DNA from: Adiantum capillus-veneris
Lineage: Eukaryota; Streptophyta; Polypodiopsida; Polypodiales; Pteridaceae
Direction of reading: 5' to 3'
DNA: 64,000 nt
Assembly: GCA_014529385.2 (NCBI GenBank)
Contig: CM043955.1
Location: forward strand, 143,541,640 to 143,605,639
Program-made: the position numbers and the translations under genes
In this document: positions 48,033-58,073 of the stretch, piece after piece
Layout of the letters: the number at the start of each line of letters is the position of its first letter
Position numbering within the stretch: the stretch's first letter is position 1
Notes under the pieces: generated by a model
What the model saw: only the letters and a program-made list of their open reading frames with translations
Databases searched by the model: none
What the model was told of the DNA's origin: nothing

Positions 48033-48080
48033 TGAGAGAGAGAGAAAGAGTAGAATTTCATGGTACCATAAAAGGGTCAA
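47085..48080. repeat. Duplicated segment, copy 1 (with MITE)
   Basis: From the (GT)n at 47085 the sequence (AACCCAAACCGAAGAAAC...) matches 55000-55770 with few differences through to the second (GT)n(GA)n block and the GGTACCATAAAAGGGTCAAT motif. The only large difference is the 217-bp MITE at 47474-47690. Both copies are bounded on both sides by (GT)n arrays. Confidence 0.92.
47466..47698. mobile_element. hAT-like MITE, 217 bp, with 8-bp target duplication
   Basis: Insert 47474-47690 starts CCCGGGGCGGTCAC and ends GTGACTGCCCGGGG; the ends are inverted repeats with 12 of 14 positions matching. It is flanked by ATGGGAAG at 47466-47473 and 47691-47698. The paralogous copy at 55361-55368 has a single ATGGGAAG and no insert, which is a natural empty site. 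An 8-bp duplication is typical of hAT transposons. It has no coding capacity and needs a transposase supplied elsewhere. Confidence 0.92.
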
Positions 48081-48089
48081 TACCTCCAG

Positions 48090-48146
<57 letters not shown>

Positions 48147-48191
48147 AGAGTAGAAGTTCATGGTACCATAAAAGGGTCAATACCTCCAGTT
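47991..48191. repeat. Tandem block of (GT)n(GA)n plus 50-bp unit
   Basis: The array (GT)n(GA)n followed by AAAGAGTAGAATTTCATGG...ACCTCCAGT is present twice in succession (47995-48090 and 48091-48190). Copy 2 of the larger duplication at 55678 has it once, so the extra copy arose after the segmental duplication. Confidence 0.92.
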
Positions 48192-48699
48192 TGTGTAGAA
48201 GTACAAATAAAGTGAACATCAACCTCGAGTTGGAGTTTTAAGGCCAAGTCGGCCAGGCATTCAAGTAGAGCCATGAAGGCAAACTGAGGATTTAGTGGAA
48301 AAGGAGGAATATGATTCAAGCCTTTACTTAAGAGGCTCCTCAGGGGCGTATAAGATATGATTTCTAAGTTAGAAGTACAAACATGTAAGCCTAAGTTGGT
48401 AAAGACTTACAAACTTAGGATAAAGGTGACAAACACAAACATGAACCTCTTCATTCTAGAGGAAATCATTAGAATAGATAAGATTTTTGATAAACGGCAA
48501 GTATTTCCATCCAAGCATCACATCTTTTAGCAACAGATTTGGTCCAAAAACAAGTCTAAAGAATTTATTAACAATAGATTTGGGAGTAGAAAATTCCAAA
48601 ATCTTGTTAGTAATAAGCAGTGTGTAACTATTCTATTACATGCTTCTTTCTTTGGAGGTAGGTAAAGTCTACCCACAGGCGTTCCTTCGTACCTGCACA

Positions 48700-49227
48700 T
48701 CACATATCCAAAAGATTTTGGATTGGTAGGTTTCTGCCACGGCCTCTTGTAAAACTTTTAGCCCTCCCTCTATCAAATACAGAATCAATAGAGGAGGGAA
48801 TTAAGAAAGAGGTGTAAGAAGCAGACAGAGAGACAAGAGTGTTGGGGCGTTTGGATACTTGAGTATCATCATCATCAATATTAGGCTTGATTTTCCCAAC
48901 CATTCCTTTGATTCCTTTATAACCTCCATAAGTGGTTAACAGAATGCCACAACCTTCAGAACCCAGCTCTTGGAGGGTGTCGCACATAATAGATCTATAA
49001 TGAATAAATGTGATTTAAGCTAAGACCAGATCCCTAGCTTGTCCACCAAGCCAAGAATAGAAGAGGGAAAGATGAAACTCTTTGGCTTTGTTAGGGAAGA
49101 TACTTGGAAGATTGTTGAGGGCGTACCAAATAGCATGGTCGAACCAGATGATGCTAGACTCACAAGCACCTTTAGGATCTAGAAACCTACATGCACACTT
49201 AAGGTAAGGTCTGAACACATTCCACAC
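48700..49227 (-). CDS. Unrecognised coding-like segment, one internal stop
   Basis: Two frames in the same phase (49227-49015 and 48987-48700) are separated by a TAA at 49015-49017. The product would have LDPKGACESSIIWFDHAIWY, FYSWLGGQARDLVLA and an Arg/Gly-rich end (RGRAKSFTRGRGRN). No family is recognised. Its quality contrasts with random AT-rich DNA, and it is the last of several coding-like pieces on this strand from 52811 downwards. It could be the 3' part of a host gene or of an unknown mobile element. Confidence 0.3.
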
Positions 49228-49293
49228 CGTTTCATGTAGTAATCAACATATTTATACTAAAGGTCATCACACCCTTGGTTCTTACATATAAAC

Positions 49294-49530
49294 CTATATT
49301 AAATTTGCATTTTTTGTCGTCAAAAGGAAATTCACATTGAAAGGAGCTTTGAGCAGGTCTCCTTTATCCAGGAGTTTTATCCCTTTAAGAACCTTAATCT
49401 TGCATTCTTCAATAGTGGCAGGTGCCAGTTTGGCAAGGAAGACCCAAGTTTCCATAGAAATGGGAGCAAGAAACCGTTTATTCGGGAACAACCAAAGTCT
49501 GTGCTCTACACCCAAGGATTCTACTTCAAT
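49294..49530 (-). CDS. Unrecognised coding-like segment (possible exon)
   Basis: Minus-strand frame of 78 codons preceded by a pyrimidine-rich ACGACAG|ATTGAAG acceptor-like site at 49530 and ending in TAG at 49294-49296, which is immediately followed by GTTTAT. It reads RLWLFPNKRFLAPISMETW and LLDKGDLLKAPFNVNF. No domain known to me. Together with its neighbours it may form a multi-exon gene. Confidence 0.3.
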   Translation of the reverse strand: MEVESLGVEHRLWLFPNKRFLAPISMETWVFLAKLAPATIEECKIKVLKGIKLLDKGDLLKAPFNVNFLLTTKNANLI

Positions 49531-49627
49531 CTGTCGTGATGGTAAAAATGAAAGTCCCTAGAGACTTTCGGCACCATATCTAAAAGGGAAGCCTCACTGA
49601 GTGAACAAAGATCCTTTTGAAATTATT

Positions 49628-50092
49628 TTACTGCTTCCAACGCCGCAACATCTCTACTTCTTTTACTGCTTCCAACGCCGCAGCATCTCTACAAAAGAGT
49701 CTATTAGGAGGAGGGACTATTGGAGTAGAGGGAGCATTAATAAAGTTGGGACTTAGTTTCCAAATGTTTTTGAGAAGATTGGATAAGTTGGAGATTTTAG
49801 ACGAGAAGGAAGATAAATCTTGATTATGGGCTTTGGAAAGATTAGCCAAATTAGAAGTAAATTTCAGTAGCAGGTTGATACCCTCAGTTTTATTCTTAAC
49901 GAGGAGAGCAAGAACTTTCACCCATTGGTCAAAGGAAATAAGTTGGACAAGAGACAGACTAGAATCTTTTGAGGCATCAAAAGTTAATGTTGAAGCTTCG
50001 CTATCTTGGATACATTTCAGCACAAGTAGAGAAGCAAAGGAGAGGGGTTCCATAGGAAGAGTAAGACCTTCAAAAAGGGAAATAATCTGCAA
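49628..50092 (-). CDS. Unrecognised coding-like segment, 154 codons
   Basis: Longest frame of the group, with an upstream extension to about 50153 (YYARPRCFDLAFVIEILQ). It has alternating hydrophobic and Ser/Asn-rich helical-looking stretches (LLKFTSNLANLSKAHNQDLS, KISNLSNLLKNIW). A 35-bp tandem duplication (49626-49695) near its end is not a multiple of three and would scramble the C-terminus. No family is recognised. Confidence 0.3.
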   Translation of the reverse strand: MQIISLFEGLTLPMEPLSFASLLVLKCIQDSEASTLTFDASKDSSLSLVQLISFDQWVKVLALLVKNKTEGINLLLKFTSNLANLSKAHNQDLSSFSSKISNLSNLLKNIWKLSPNFINAPSTPIVPPPNRLFCRDAAALEAVKEVEMLRRWKQ

Positions 50093-50170
50093 GATTTCAA
50101 TAACAAAAGCTAAATCAAAACATCTTGGACGAGCATAGTAGACCCATAGAGTTTATGTAGAAAGTAACTA

Positions 50171-50308
50171 TTATTTGAGTTTTACAGCCCTATGAAGATA
50201 GGGCCTAGTTCTAAGTGAGATATAAGGAAAGACACTTTCTAATTCTCTAGCAAGTCGTAATTTCTTCGAGATCGGGGCTCTTTTTACTGGGTCAGAGCAG
50301 ACCTTCAT
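50171..50308 (-). CDS. Unrecognised coding-like segment, 45 codons
   Basis: From ATG 50308 to TAA 50171 in the same frame as the 49628-50092 segment, with three stops between the two. Basic composition (PVKRAPISKKLRLARELE). It is preceded by AAAATCACAG, acceptor-like. Too short to stand alone; listed because it extends the same coding-like series. Confidence 0.25.
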   Translation of the reverse strand: MKVCSDPVKRAPISKKLRLARELESVFPYISLRTRPYLHRAVKLK

Positions 50309-51279
50309 TCTTGCTGTGATTTTTTGAGTATTCTGAGTACGTTAGAATAATACGGTAGTGCTAGCAACCTTTCACCGGTCAGGTCAAAGGGGACCATTGT
50401 TACTGTGTGATAGCACCCCTGCCTATTAGAATATAATAAATTATATTGTAACAACCACTAAGATCTAGAACTAAGGTCTGAGAGAGAAAGACAATTCCAT
50501 CTCTCTTTTGCGTTTATTGTGTGTGTGTGTGTGTAGCAGTTATAAATAGATACATAACCGAAAACGAACACTACCTGTTCATAGATCAATAATTCTAGAC
50601 AAATACAATGGATTTGTACAATAACTTATTTGCTGTTGAGAATAAATTTTGTACAAGGTAGTGATGAAAACAAAGTATAACATGGGAGAAAGTAATCCCT
50701 AAGTCTGGAGTGATGCTGCTTCAAGGTAAAAGAAAAGCCTCATATCCACAACCATATAGAACAACATGTTTTTATCAAAGAAGGTAGCCCTCACCTGCAC
50801 CCATAGCCACAAGAAATCACTTTGTTAGCAAGTGACTATACGGAGGTGATGCTGGGCATCCCAATTATTATCCATGTCACAATGAAAAAAAAACAGTTCT
50901 CATCGTCGTGTATTCTGTTTTTTTGAAAACATAATAAGAGTTTTTTTTAAGCCGAGTTCTTACTATAAAATAGTCCTTGGTTTTTAGCAAATATTTCCAG
51001 AGAGTGAGATTCCCATAAAAAATGCTACTATATGTCAAGACAATTCCATATTTTTCAAAACATTTCGTTGCCTATCCTTAGTTTAAAGAGTTTAAAGAGA
51101 TTATCTCAAAAAACTATGTTTAAATATTTCTAAATCATTTTTTAACCAGATGGGGGAGATTTTTACCCCATAGGAGCAAGCACAAGTTAGCTCGAGACAT
51201 ACACCCTACAATAGGCATCAGTTTTTAACAGCTATTCTATTACAAAAACGCCTCATGAAGAGATAGAGGAAAGCCGGTT

Positions 51280-51466
51280 ACGCATGAACAAAGTCAGAGT
51301 CAGATTTTATTTCAATCATAAAGCCTAAAGGCCTCTGTAGTATATTAGAGAAAGCAAAGCAAAAACCTATCCAAATGACACAGTAAGGTACAGGACTCCG
51401 GTAACCAGCAGAACGACCAGAGGAGTCCCGACCCATATGTTTGGATTTTTTTTTGAAATATACCAC
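51280..51466 (-). CDS. Unrecognised coding-like segment with possible splice donor
   Basis: A minus-strand frame reading HMGRDSSGRSAGYRSPVPYC and then a hydrophobic stretch; an ATAG|GTTTTT site after ...VIW (about 51371) could be a splice donor. Possible second exon of the gene beginning at 52811. Evidence is weak. Confidence 0.2.
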
Positions 51467-52368
51467 TACTTGAGTTAAGAACAGATTTAATCATTTCAAA
51501 TGACATCATTAATTACAGCTAACTCACTTCCTATGTCATGGCCGACATAATTTTTCACAAAGCCAGTAACAAATTCCTATTGTATTCCCTGATTAAAGAA
51601 TAGTTATCAATACCAATTACATCAATTGTTACCCGATATTAAAAATAAGCAGCAAATTTATTTTTCTCGATATGGAAACCAAAAAAGCAAAAGAATTATA
51701 AAGTATGTTTTGATAGTATAGGCCAAAGTTCTATTTTTTGAATCACAACCATACCAGCTGGGCAAGTCAAAGCCCCAAGCAAAGCAATAAGCCAAAACCA
51801 TAACATAAATAGCCAGAGATTAGAAAAGTACAATTACAAAGGCCAAAGACCAACAGAAGCATATTCCAAAGTCCACCTCTCACACTAGAGAGAAACCATT
51901 AAGCCATAACTGACGTTAAATGTCTAATCCCTAGCTGGAGAATTCAAGTTTCTCAATCTTTGTAACCAACATCATGCGGGTAAATTTGTAATGCAAAAAA
52001 TCCAACTTCTAGCTGATATGATATGAAATGAGAGCATGTATGGCCAAGTTCAATAGAGAAAATCTTAGATCATTTGACCGTAGGGGAACTAAACCATAAC
52101 CAGGCAAGATATACCAAGCTACCACATGTCATTAATATTTTCAAGATGCAAATGGTGAGCAACCTATCTGGCTAGTGTAGTTAAAAAAACTAGATATCTT
52201 TTGGGTACCTGATGGCAGTCGACAACTGTATTCAAGCTCAAAAGGAGAACTAGACATCGTTAGAGTATGTGATGTTATTTATCTTCAAAGATTCTTTTCA
52301 ATATCTGGAAGTACCTCTGTACCAAGTAATCATACGACAGTGAGATTCCCAATTTTTTTAGAGTTTTC

Positions 52369-52761
52369 AGCATAAAAACATCCCAGAATTAGAGTATACT
52401 ATTCCATCACTAAGCAGTCCACTAGTAGGAGTTATAAGTACACCAAATACTCTCGACACCGGTTTATCACTACATCTCAACCAAACCAGCCCAGCCCAAT
52501 CTTAAAAGCTAGATAGGATAGAACACCATCATATCAGATATAAAGAATTAAAATAACCTGTAGAAGCATAAAAACATCCCAGAATCAGAGCATACTATTC
52601 CATCACTAAGCAGTCCACTAGTAGGAGTTATAAGTACACCAAATACTCTCGACACCGGTTTATCACTACATCTCAACCAAACCAGCCCAACCCAATCTTA
52701 AATGCTAAATAGGAGAAGAACACCATCATATCAGATATAAAGAATTAAAATAACCTGTAGA
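52369..52761. repeat. 196-bp tandem duplication
   Basis: AGCATAAAAACATCCCAGAAT...AATAACCTGTAGA occurs at 52369-52564 and 52565-52761 with only a handful of differences. Its right edge contains the putative CTACAG|GTTATT donor of the exon at 52755, so the donor sequence is present twice. Confidence 0.95.
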
Positions 52762-52811
52762 CTTGGAGAAGATGACGATTCCTCCACAAATTTCTCCTTT
52801 CCCTTAGGCAT
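52755..52811 (-). CDS. Possible first coding exon of an unknown gene
   Basis: ATG at 52811 opens 19 codons (MPKGKEKFVEESSSS...) that end in CTACAG|GTTATT, a standard splice donor. Upstream by 100 bp is a TATA box, with a leader lacking other ATGs. The following intron would hold the 196-bp tandem duplication. Downstream coding-like segments on the same strand (51466 to 48700) may be later exons, but acceptors and phases could not all be reconciled. Confidence 0.35.
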
Positions 52812-52910
52812 GATGTAGTCTCAATAACTTAGAAGTTTGAATGCACAAGTTGAAAACACAAAAACAGATGCTAAGTGAGTGTAGTACTCACTTGTTTGAT
52901 ATCTGTGAGG

Positions 52911-52920
52911 GTTTTATAGA
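52911..52920 (-). promoter_or_regulatory. TATA box upstream of the possible gene
   Basis: Minus strand CTATAAAACC, matching the plant TATA consensus, about 100 bp 5' of the ATG at 52811. Spacing fits a leader of roughly 70-80 nt. Confidence 0.4.
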
Positions 52921-53880
52921 GGTTGATGCACAACCGTAGTAGATGGGACCCAACATTTGCAAGAATTTCCCACAATCAAGGTCGCTCATAAAGCCCATGT
53001 CTCATGGGATTTCATTAGCACAAGATCCAATAGAGCATAGTGTGTGTCGATTTGTGAGCCTATAGCCGCATACTCCATTCATGTACATAGGGTAACGTGC
53101 AACGTACGTGTAGTTTCAATGTCTGCAGAGGGTCAAGTAATACAACATTATAGGTGTAAATAAAGTAAGGCAATATGTTTAGTTAAAAGATAGCGTTTTT
53201 GGATAGCAGACACAGTAAGAATTAGCATGAAAATTTTCTAAAAGAAAGGCTTCAAAGAATCACCCCTTATATTACTACCAATAGTGAAATTTAGAAAACT
53301 AGTAATTTTGTACCAATAGCCATTAGAAAATAACATGCTAGTTTTGCTAAGCCAATCGTGGCTCAAAAAATCTTATGAGGTATAGTCTATAGAACTGGAT
53401 GGTATCAGACAAAAAATACTCATAGTACCGACATTTCAAGAGAGACTATTATAGGTAGGACAGCTAGTCGAGTAAGTTTCTAGAAGAAAACTATGTCGAG
53501 AAAACAAAGGTAAGTTAATGTGTTATGGGATACCAGTAAGAGTTGGCAAGTAATGTGGGCTTTAAGTATGAATAGTCACTAGTCAGAGGATGTTTATTTA
53601 GGTCTATATAAGATGAGCGTATTATACTTCAGAGTGCACTATAATAGCCTTGAGCAGTTTTTAGGAGTTTAAATCAACAGTTTACAAGTTTCCTCAATAA
53701 CTTGTCGTACGTTGTGTCTTATACTTCATCAACTATGACTTATAGTCAAGATTAGGTATTAGCAAGATAACCATTGCTCATCTACAGTAGTCAAATGAGT
53801 CCATCAAGAGAAACATCATACTCTGTTGTGAGTGTCTTCTATTCCCCCTATTAGAAACTTTAGTTGCACACACAAAATGG
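52921..53880. other. Unassigned region
   Basis: No recognised gene, transposon or repeat; possible shared upstream region of the minus-strand exon at 52811 and the plus-strand frame at 53881. Confidence 0.4.
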
Positions 53881-54228
53881 TGGACATATCAAAATAGAGT
53901 GACAGGGGTGACCCTTTGGGGTCAAGAACACTTCAAGAACAATATCCGTCTGGCGATGGTAAAGGAAGCTCTGGGCTTAGGTCCACAGTATTATTATGTG
54001 GAACATTTAATGAAGCGTGGATTTTTCGAATGGTTATATTTTTTTGCGCAGTTTCTACCACATCGTAAGATATTTTCTATCCCCATTTTGGCCTACCCCT
54101 AATAGGATATTTTAACTACTCACCCCAAACCAAGGAGTTTAGTGTAGTTTTAGCCAACCATATCTTAACTTTGGCTGAGCATCCAAATATGTGTTATTAT
54201 TGTGACAATTGCTTGTGTGATCATGTAA
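53881..54228 (+). CDS. Unrecognised coding-like segment, two frames
   Basis: A frame from about 53878 (WTYQNRVTGVTLWGQEHF, QYYYVEHLMKRGFFEWLYFF) is open to TAA at 54100-54102. A second frame then gives FSVVLANHILTLAEHPNMCY with a CXXC pair and ends at TAA near 54249. A GT...AG pair (CATC|GTAAGA to AATAG|GATATT, 41 nt, about 54065-54105) would join them in phase, but 41 nt is short for a plant intron, so a frameshift is as likely. No family recognised. Confidence 0.25.
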
Positions 54229-54336
54229 TGGACGGGCTAATTGAGATGTAAGGGTGAAGACAAAGGGTTTTTATTGAATCAAAGCCATGCTCTTTCTATC
54301 CAATTGTGTAGTGAAGCATGAGAAAGGACTCATGCA

Positions 54337-54338
<2 letters not shown>

Positions 54339-54388
<50 letters not shown>
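54339..54388. repeat. (TG)n microsatellite, about 50 bp
   Basis: Perfect array followed by GGCCCTCCCCCAG and a perfect hairpin. Confidence 0.97.
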
Positions 54389-54389
<1 letters not shown>

Positions 54390-54415
54390 CCCTCCCCCAG
54401 CCCAAGGACAAGGTG

Positions 54416-54445
54416 CACATGGTGGGAGGTAGGGCCCACCATGTG
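54416..54445. repeat. Perfect inverted repeat, 11-bp stem
   Basis: CACATGGTGGG, an 8-nt loop, then CCCACCATGTG. Could be a cruciform or the end of a small foldback element beside the (TG)n array. Confidence 0.85.
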
Positions 54446-54597
54446 GAACCCTCCCCCCAACCATGTCTATCCATGTCTGATAAAAGTCATCTAGTTATGT
54501 TTTTAAATCAATGCAATATTTTACATCAGAATGATATGATGAGCTTCTTGTATCGATGGTACCGATTTGGTAAAGGGTGCACATAGGGCTTATGTAA

Positions 54598-54951
54598 TTA
54601 AGGAAGGTAGTTTGTATAGGCAATGTCACTGCAAGGAAATAAACAAAAGTGCCGAGTAAGAAAGGGTCTCTTACCATAAGCTTTTATTTGTTGAAGCAAT
54701 CTTTTGTAGTAAAGTGCTAGGATTCTTGAAAAAACTATAGGATTGCAATCATTCTTAGGCTTTCCAAATACATAGCATGTGCCCGCAAAAGATATACCCA
54801 AGTGAGTTTGGTAGAAACCTGCTAAAGGACAAATGTTAAATACTATTAAGGTTCTGTAGACCAGTTTTGGGATCAAGATCCCAAACCTATCCGCTTGGAT
54901 TAGATGGGTCAACACAAAATGACTAATGTGCTTAGAAAATATATGTCTCAA
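54598..54951 (-). CDS. Unrecognised coding-like segment (possible exon)
   Basis: A 117-codon minus-strand frame reading FGILIPKLVYRTLIVFNICP, SFAGTCYVFGKPKNDC and FSRILALYYKRLLQQIKAYG. After AAAGCTTATG comes GTAAGAG at about 54675, a strong plant splice donor, and a pyrimidine-rich CCAAG acceptor-like site lies near 54900. It may be an internal exon, but no partner exon was found downstream and the family is unknown. Confidence 0.3.
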   Translation of the reverse strand: MRHIFSKHISHFVLTHLIQADRFGILIPKLVYRTLIVFNICPLAGFYQTHLGISFAGTCYVFGKPKNDCNPIVFSRILALYYKRLLQQIKAYGKRPFLTRHFCLFPCSDIAYTNYLP

Positions 54952-54999
54952 TCAATTGTATAGTGCTATCCCAACCAAAGGATAGCTAGGAACAAAAGT

Positions 55000-55770
55000 G
55001 TGTGTGTTTGGATTCAAAACCCAATCCAAAGAAACTATACAATTGATGAGACCAGACATTGACCAAGACATTTGAAAATGGCAATTGACAAAAACAATGA
55101 CTGTAGGATAAGAATAATTGGACTAACTTTTTTCATAAACCATAAAATACATCACAAATTATCAATTTCCAAATGTATGGTAAAGACTATCCTTTTGCTT
55201 CCTTGATCTATTTAGTACAAATCGACCAATCATATGATACAACTTAAGTATGTCAATGCAATTGCCTGGTTGCCATAGTAATCCCAAGGAAGAAGCTTGT
55301 TACCTGCCACCATCCAAGACATGAAAACAAGAACACCATTAGTACTCTTGTAACACATACATGGGAAGATAGGTGTCGATGACCCCTTCCCCTTGTTATC
55401 GGTGTCAAGAATTACAACCAACCTAGCACATCACTTGATCAGACTAAGCAACGATAACATGTGAATCATATTTTTTCAAAATAGTCTTTCAAAAATAAAG
55501 TTCCATTATACACATAATTTATCAAACCGGGAACAAACTGCTAGGGTATATAGGCATAGCAACTGTACTAAATCATGTCGTGACAATTAATGAACCAAGA
55601 TACATTTAACCAAGATGTGAATAGTGATCCATGAGTTTTATGACCAAATAACTAAATGGCATTAAGTGGTCATATAAGTTGTGTGTGTGCGTGTGTGTGT
55701 GTGTGGGTGTGAGAGAGAGAAAGAGAGAGAGTAGAAGTTCACGGTACCATAAAAGGGTCAATACTATTCT
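55000..55770. repeat. Duplicated segment, copy 2 (empty MITE site)
   Basis: Matches 47085-48080 without the 217-bp MITE. It has a private 15-bp local duplication around ATACATTTAACCAAG (about 55600) and a single (GT)n(GA)n block at its right end. The distance to copy 1 is about 7.9 kb, same orientation. Confidence 0.92.
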
Positions 55771-56379
55771 ATCTCAAAGTAATATCAGCATTTGACTTCA
55801 CTAACATAATATTTCTAATCAATGGATTGTCAAACATCAAAAATCTTTAAAGGATGTAACCCTAGTTGTGTGAAGCATCTTAGAGCATATCCATGAGTAT
55901 GGTACGCATGCCTTGTGCATAAGGCTAAAGCCAATGTTTTATTGAAATAAAACTACTCATGAATCAACTCAGTCATAACAAGTGTATGCTACAAGTGCAA
56001 AATATTAGCCTCCAAGTACAGTTTCTCAGTTAAGTATACAATCTTTATATATTTCCATAGGGGGAAAAACTCAACTTGAACACAAATCGTGTGCAAACCT
56101 GATGTTGCTTCCTTGATGCCATTCATGCGATGTGTCTTGATTTGATGTGTCTCGAGTGTTGCACGAGAGGGGGGGAAGGGGGAAGAGGGGGGGGGGGGGG
56201 GGGGGGGGGGGGGGATGGGAGCTCGTGAAACTAGAGCGCCAACTTCTCAAGTACGGCATATAGGTCTCTATAGAGGCAATGAAAAAAGATGGATAACAAG
56301 GTTTGTGGTTGTGAGTCCATGAGGCCCTACTTTATTTTGCAGCACATGCAACCACACATTGGCTAGGTGGAGGATAATG
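55771..56379. other. Unassigned region with poly-G tract
   Basis: No coding domain. Contains an uninterrupted G28 run at 56187-56214 after other G-rich blocks (56168-56182), a strong G-quadruplex candidate. Confidence 0.6.
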
Positions 56380-56674
56380 TGTGTTTAAGAGTTTGTAGAG
56401 TCGTTTGGAGAGTGTCTTCTCTAATGACCAAAAAAGTATGTAAGTGGTGTTACCATATACATGTGGTAGTGACGTGTGTGAACACACTAGGACCGTTGGG
56501 GCATTTTTTCCCTCTTTAGGAGGTTTTTCCCCCCGAGCATTGTATATACGCCCATCACTCTAGGGCTATCTAGCTTTCCATTGCAAACTAAGTAACACAC
56601 TCTCTATTGTGTGCCTTGAGCTTCCTTCGTCTTCTCCAAGTTGTGTGTGTTTCTCTGAAACCCTAATTCCAACA
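56380..56674 (+). repeat. 5' LTR of a copia element
   Basis: The right end CTAATTCCAACA at 56674 is fixed by the primer binding site that follows. A TATA-like TGTATATACGC lies at about 56540. The left end near TGTGTGTTTAAGAG (about 56380) is a guess based on TG and a copia-like length. Confidence 0.6.
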
Positions 56675-56676
56675 AT

Positions 56677-56688
56677 TGGTATCAGAGT
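56677..56688 (+). other. Primer binding site, initiator-Met tRNA
   Basis: TGGTATCAGAGT, 11 of 12 bases complementary to the initiator-Met tRNA 3' end, two bases after the LTR. A 340-bp leader without a domain follows. Confidence 0.9.
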
Positions 56689-57031
56689 AGGTTACGTTCC
56701 TCCCGAGCTTAGTCGCCAGCTGCTCCAGCACATGCCTGATCACTTTCTCCAATTTCAGCGAGTTTTGGCAAGCATCCACAGGTCGACAAAAATTTTGCAA
56801 TTCTTCGTAGAGCTCAGTCTGCTCAGTTTTTGATTCGGGCTCATTTCGGCCTCCGTTTCCACTACAAGCAGTACTGCACAGGGTATTTCATCATTTTGTG
56901 CAAAATTTTTGTCAGTGCCGTTTTTTTCATAACAGGTGCCTCATAGTCTTCTATGGTTTGTGCTATATAGCACGTGTTGTTCCCGCTCCATTTCTCCTAT
57001 TTTCGGGCAGGTTTCACATCAGGTACAACAT

Positions 57032-57960
57032 TTACCATGGCTGACAACAACACATATGTGTTCAAGATGTTTCTGCTGAGGACAGGTTGGATGGGGACAA
57101 CTACCCTATGTGGGCTTATATGATGCAACATGTTCTTGTGTCAAAGGGCGTTTGGAACATTGTGCAGGGCATTGATTTACGTCCTGGTTCTGAGGATGTA
57201 GGCGATGTTGAGGATGTTGCAGGTCTTGCTGCAAGGATTGCTGCTATTAGAGTTGTTTTTCCTATGGCAGAACAAGCTTGTTGGGATGTAAAGGATGCGC
57301 TGGCTCATGCATTGATTGCGTTGTCTATGAAGCGCACCATTTTTCCTCACACTCGTTCAGCAAAATCTGCAAAACAGGCTTGGGATATTCTAGCAGGTCT
57401 TTATGCAAGTCGCCACAACGAGGCTAAAATTGCTTTGCTGTGTAAAGAGCTAGAGTCGAAGATTATGCATGAGGAAGATGATATGGACACTTTCCTTGCT
57501 GGTATAAAGGATATCAATGAGCAACTTATTTCTGAAGGTGAAGTCATTTCAGACAGTTCCCTTGTGCAGACTATTCTTGATGCCTTACCAGATTCCTACC
57601 ATATTTTTGCTACTACTTGAAGACTGATGACCCAAGGAAATCCTGAAGTTGTCAAGTTTGATGCATTATGCACATTGCTGTTGCAAGAGTCACTTTCTAG
57701 AAAAAACAGAACTAGGCAGCGTGCAATTGAATAGGCTTTTATTGCTTCTCAAAGAAAGGGTGGTAACAGCAATGCGGCCACTTCTTTTGGTTCTACTGCG
57801 AGTGGCAAAACTTCTGTTCCTAATGCTTTTGCTGGCAGCAATTCGTTTGGAAATTCTAGTGATAAGGGCAAAAAGAAGATGCATTGTCATTATTATAAAG
57901 CTAATGATCACTTGATGAAGTCGTGTCCTAAGTTGAAGGCCAAAGAGGCTAAGAAGAAAG
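57032..57960 (+). pseudogene. Copia gag
   Basis: ATG 57032 (MADNN...) starts the protein, with a frameshift within the first ten codons; the main frame is 57087-57620 (LDGDNYPMWAYMMQHVL, then AKQAWDILAGLY and LDALPDSYHIF), the UBN2-type gag of Ty1/copia. After a TGA at 57618-57620 frames change and a zinc knuckle appears at about 57882 (CHYYKANDHLMKSC), in which the second Cys has become Tyr. Gag would form the virus-like particle. Multiple breaks make it inactive. Confidence 0.88.
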
Positions 57961-58073
57961 AGGGTGGTTCCACTGCAAATGCTGGTTCCACTACAAATGC
58001 AGCCATTGTTGAGTCTTCTGTAAAAGGAGACTGTAATGATGATGTTGATGCAGAATGGGCTTTTAGCACAGAG

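Noticed and set aside
47971-48241. Cys-Val repeat ORFs over (GT)n
   Set aside because: Direct translation of the dinucleotide arrays, not genes.
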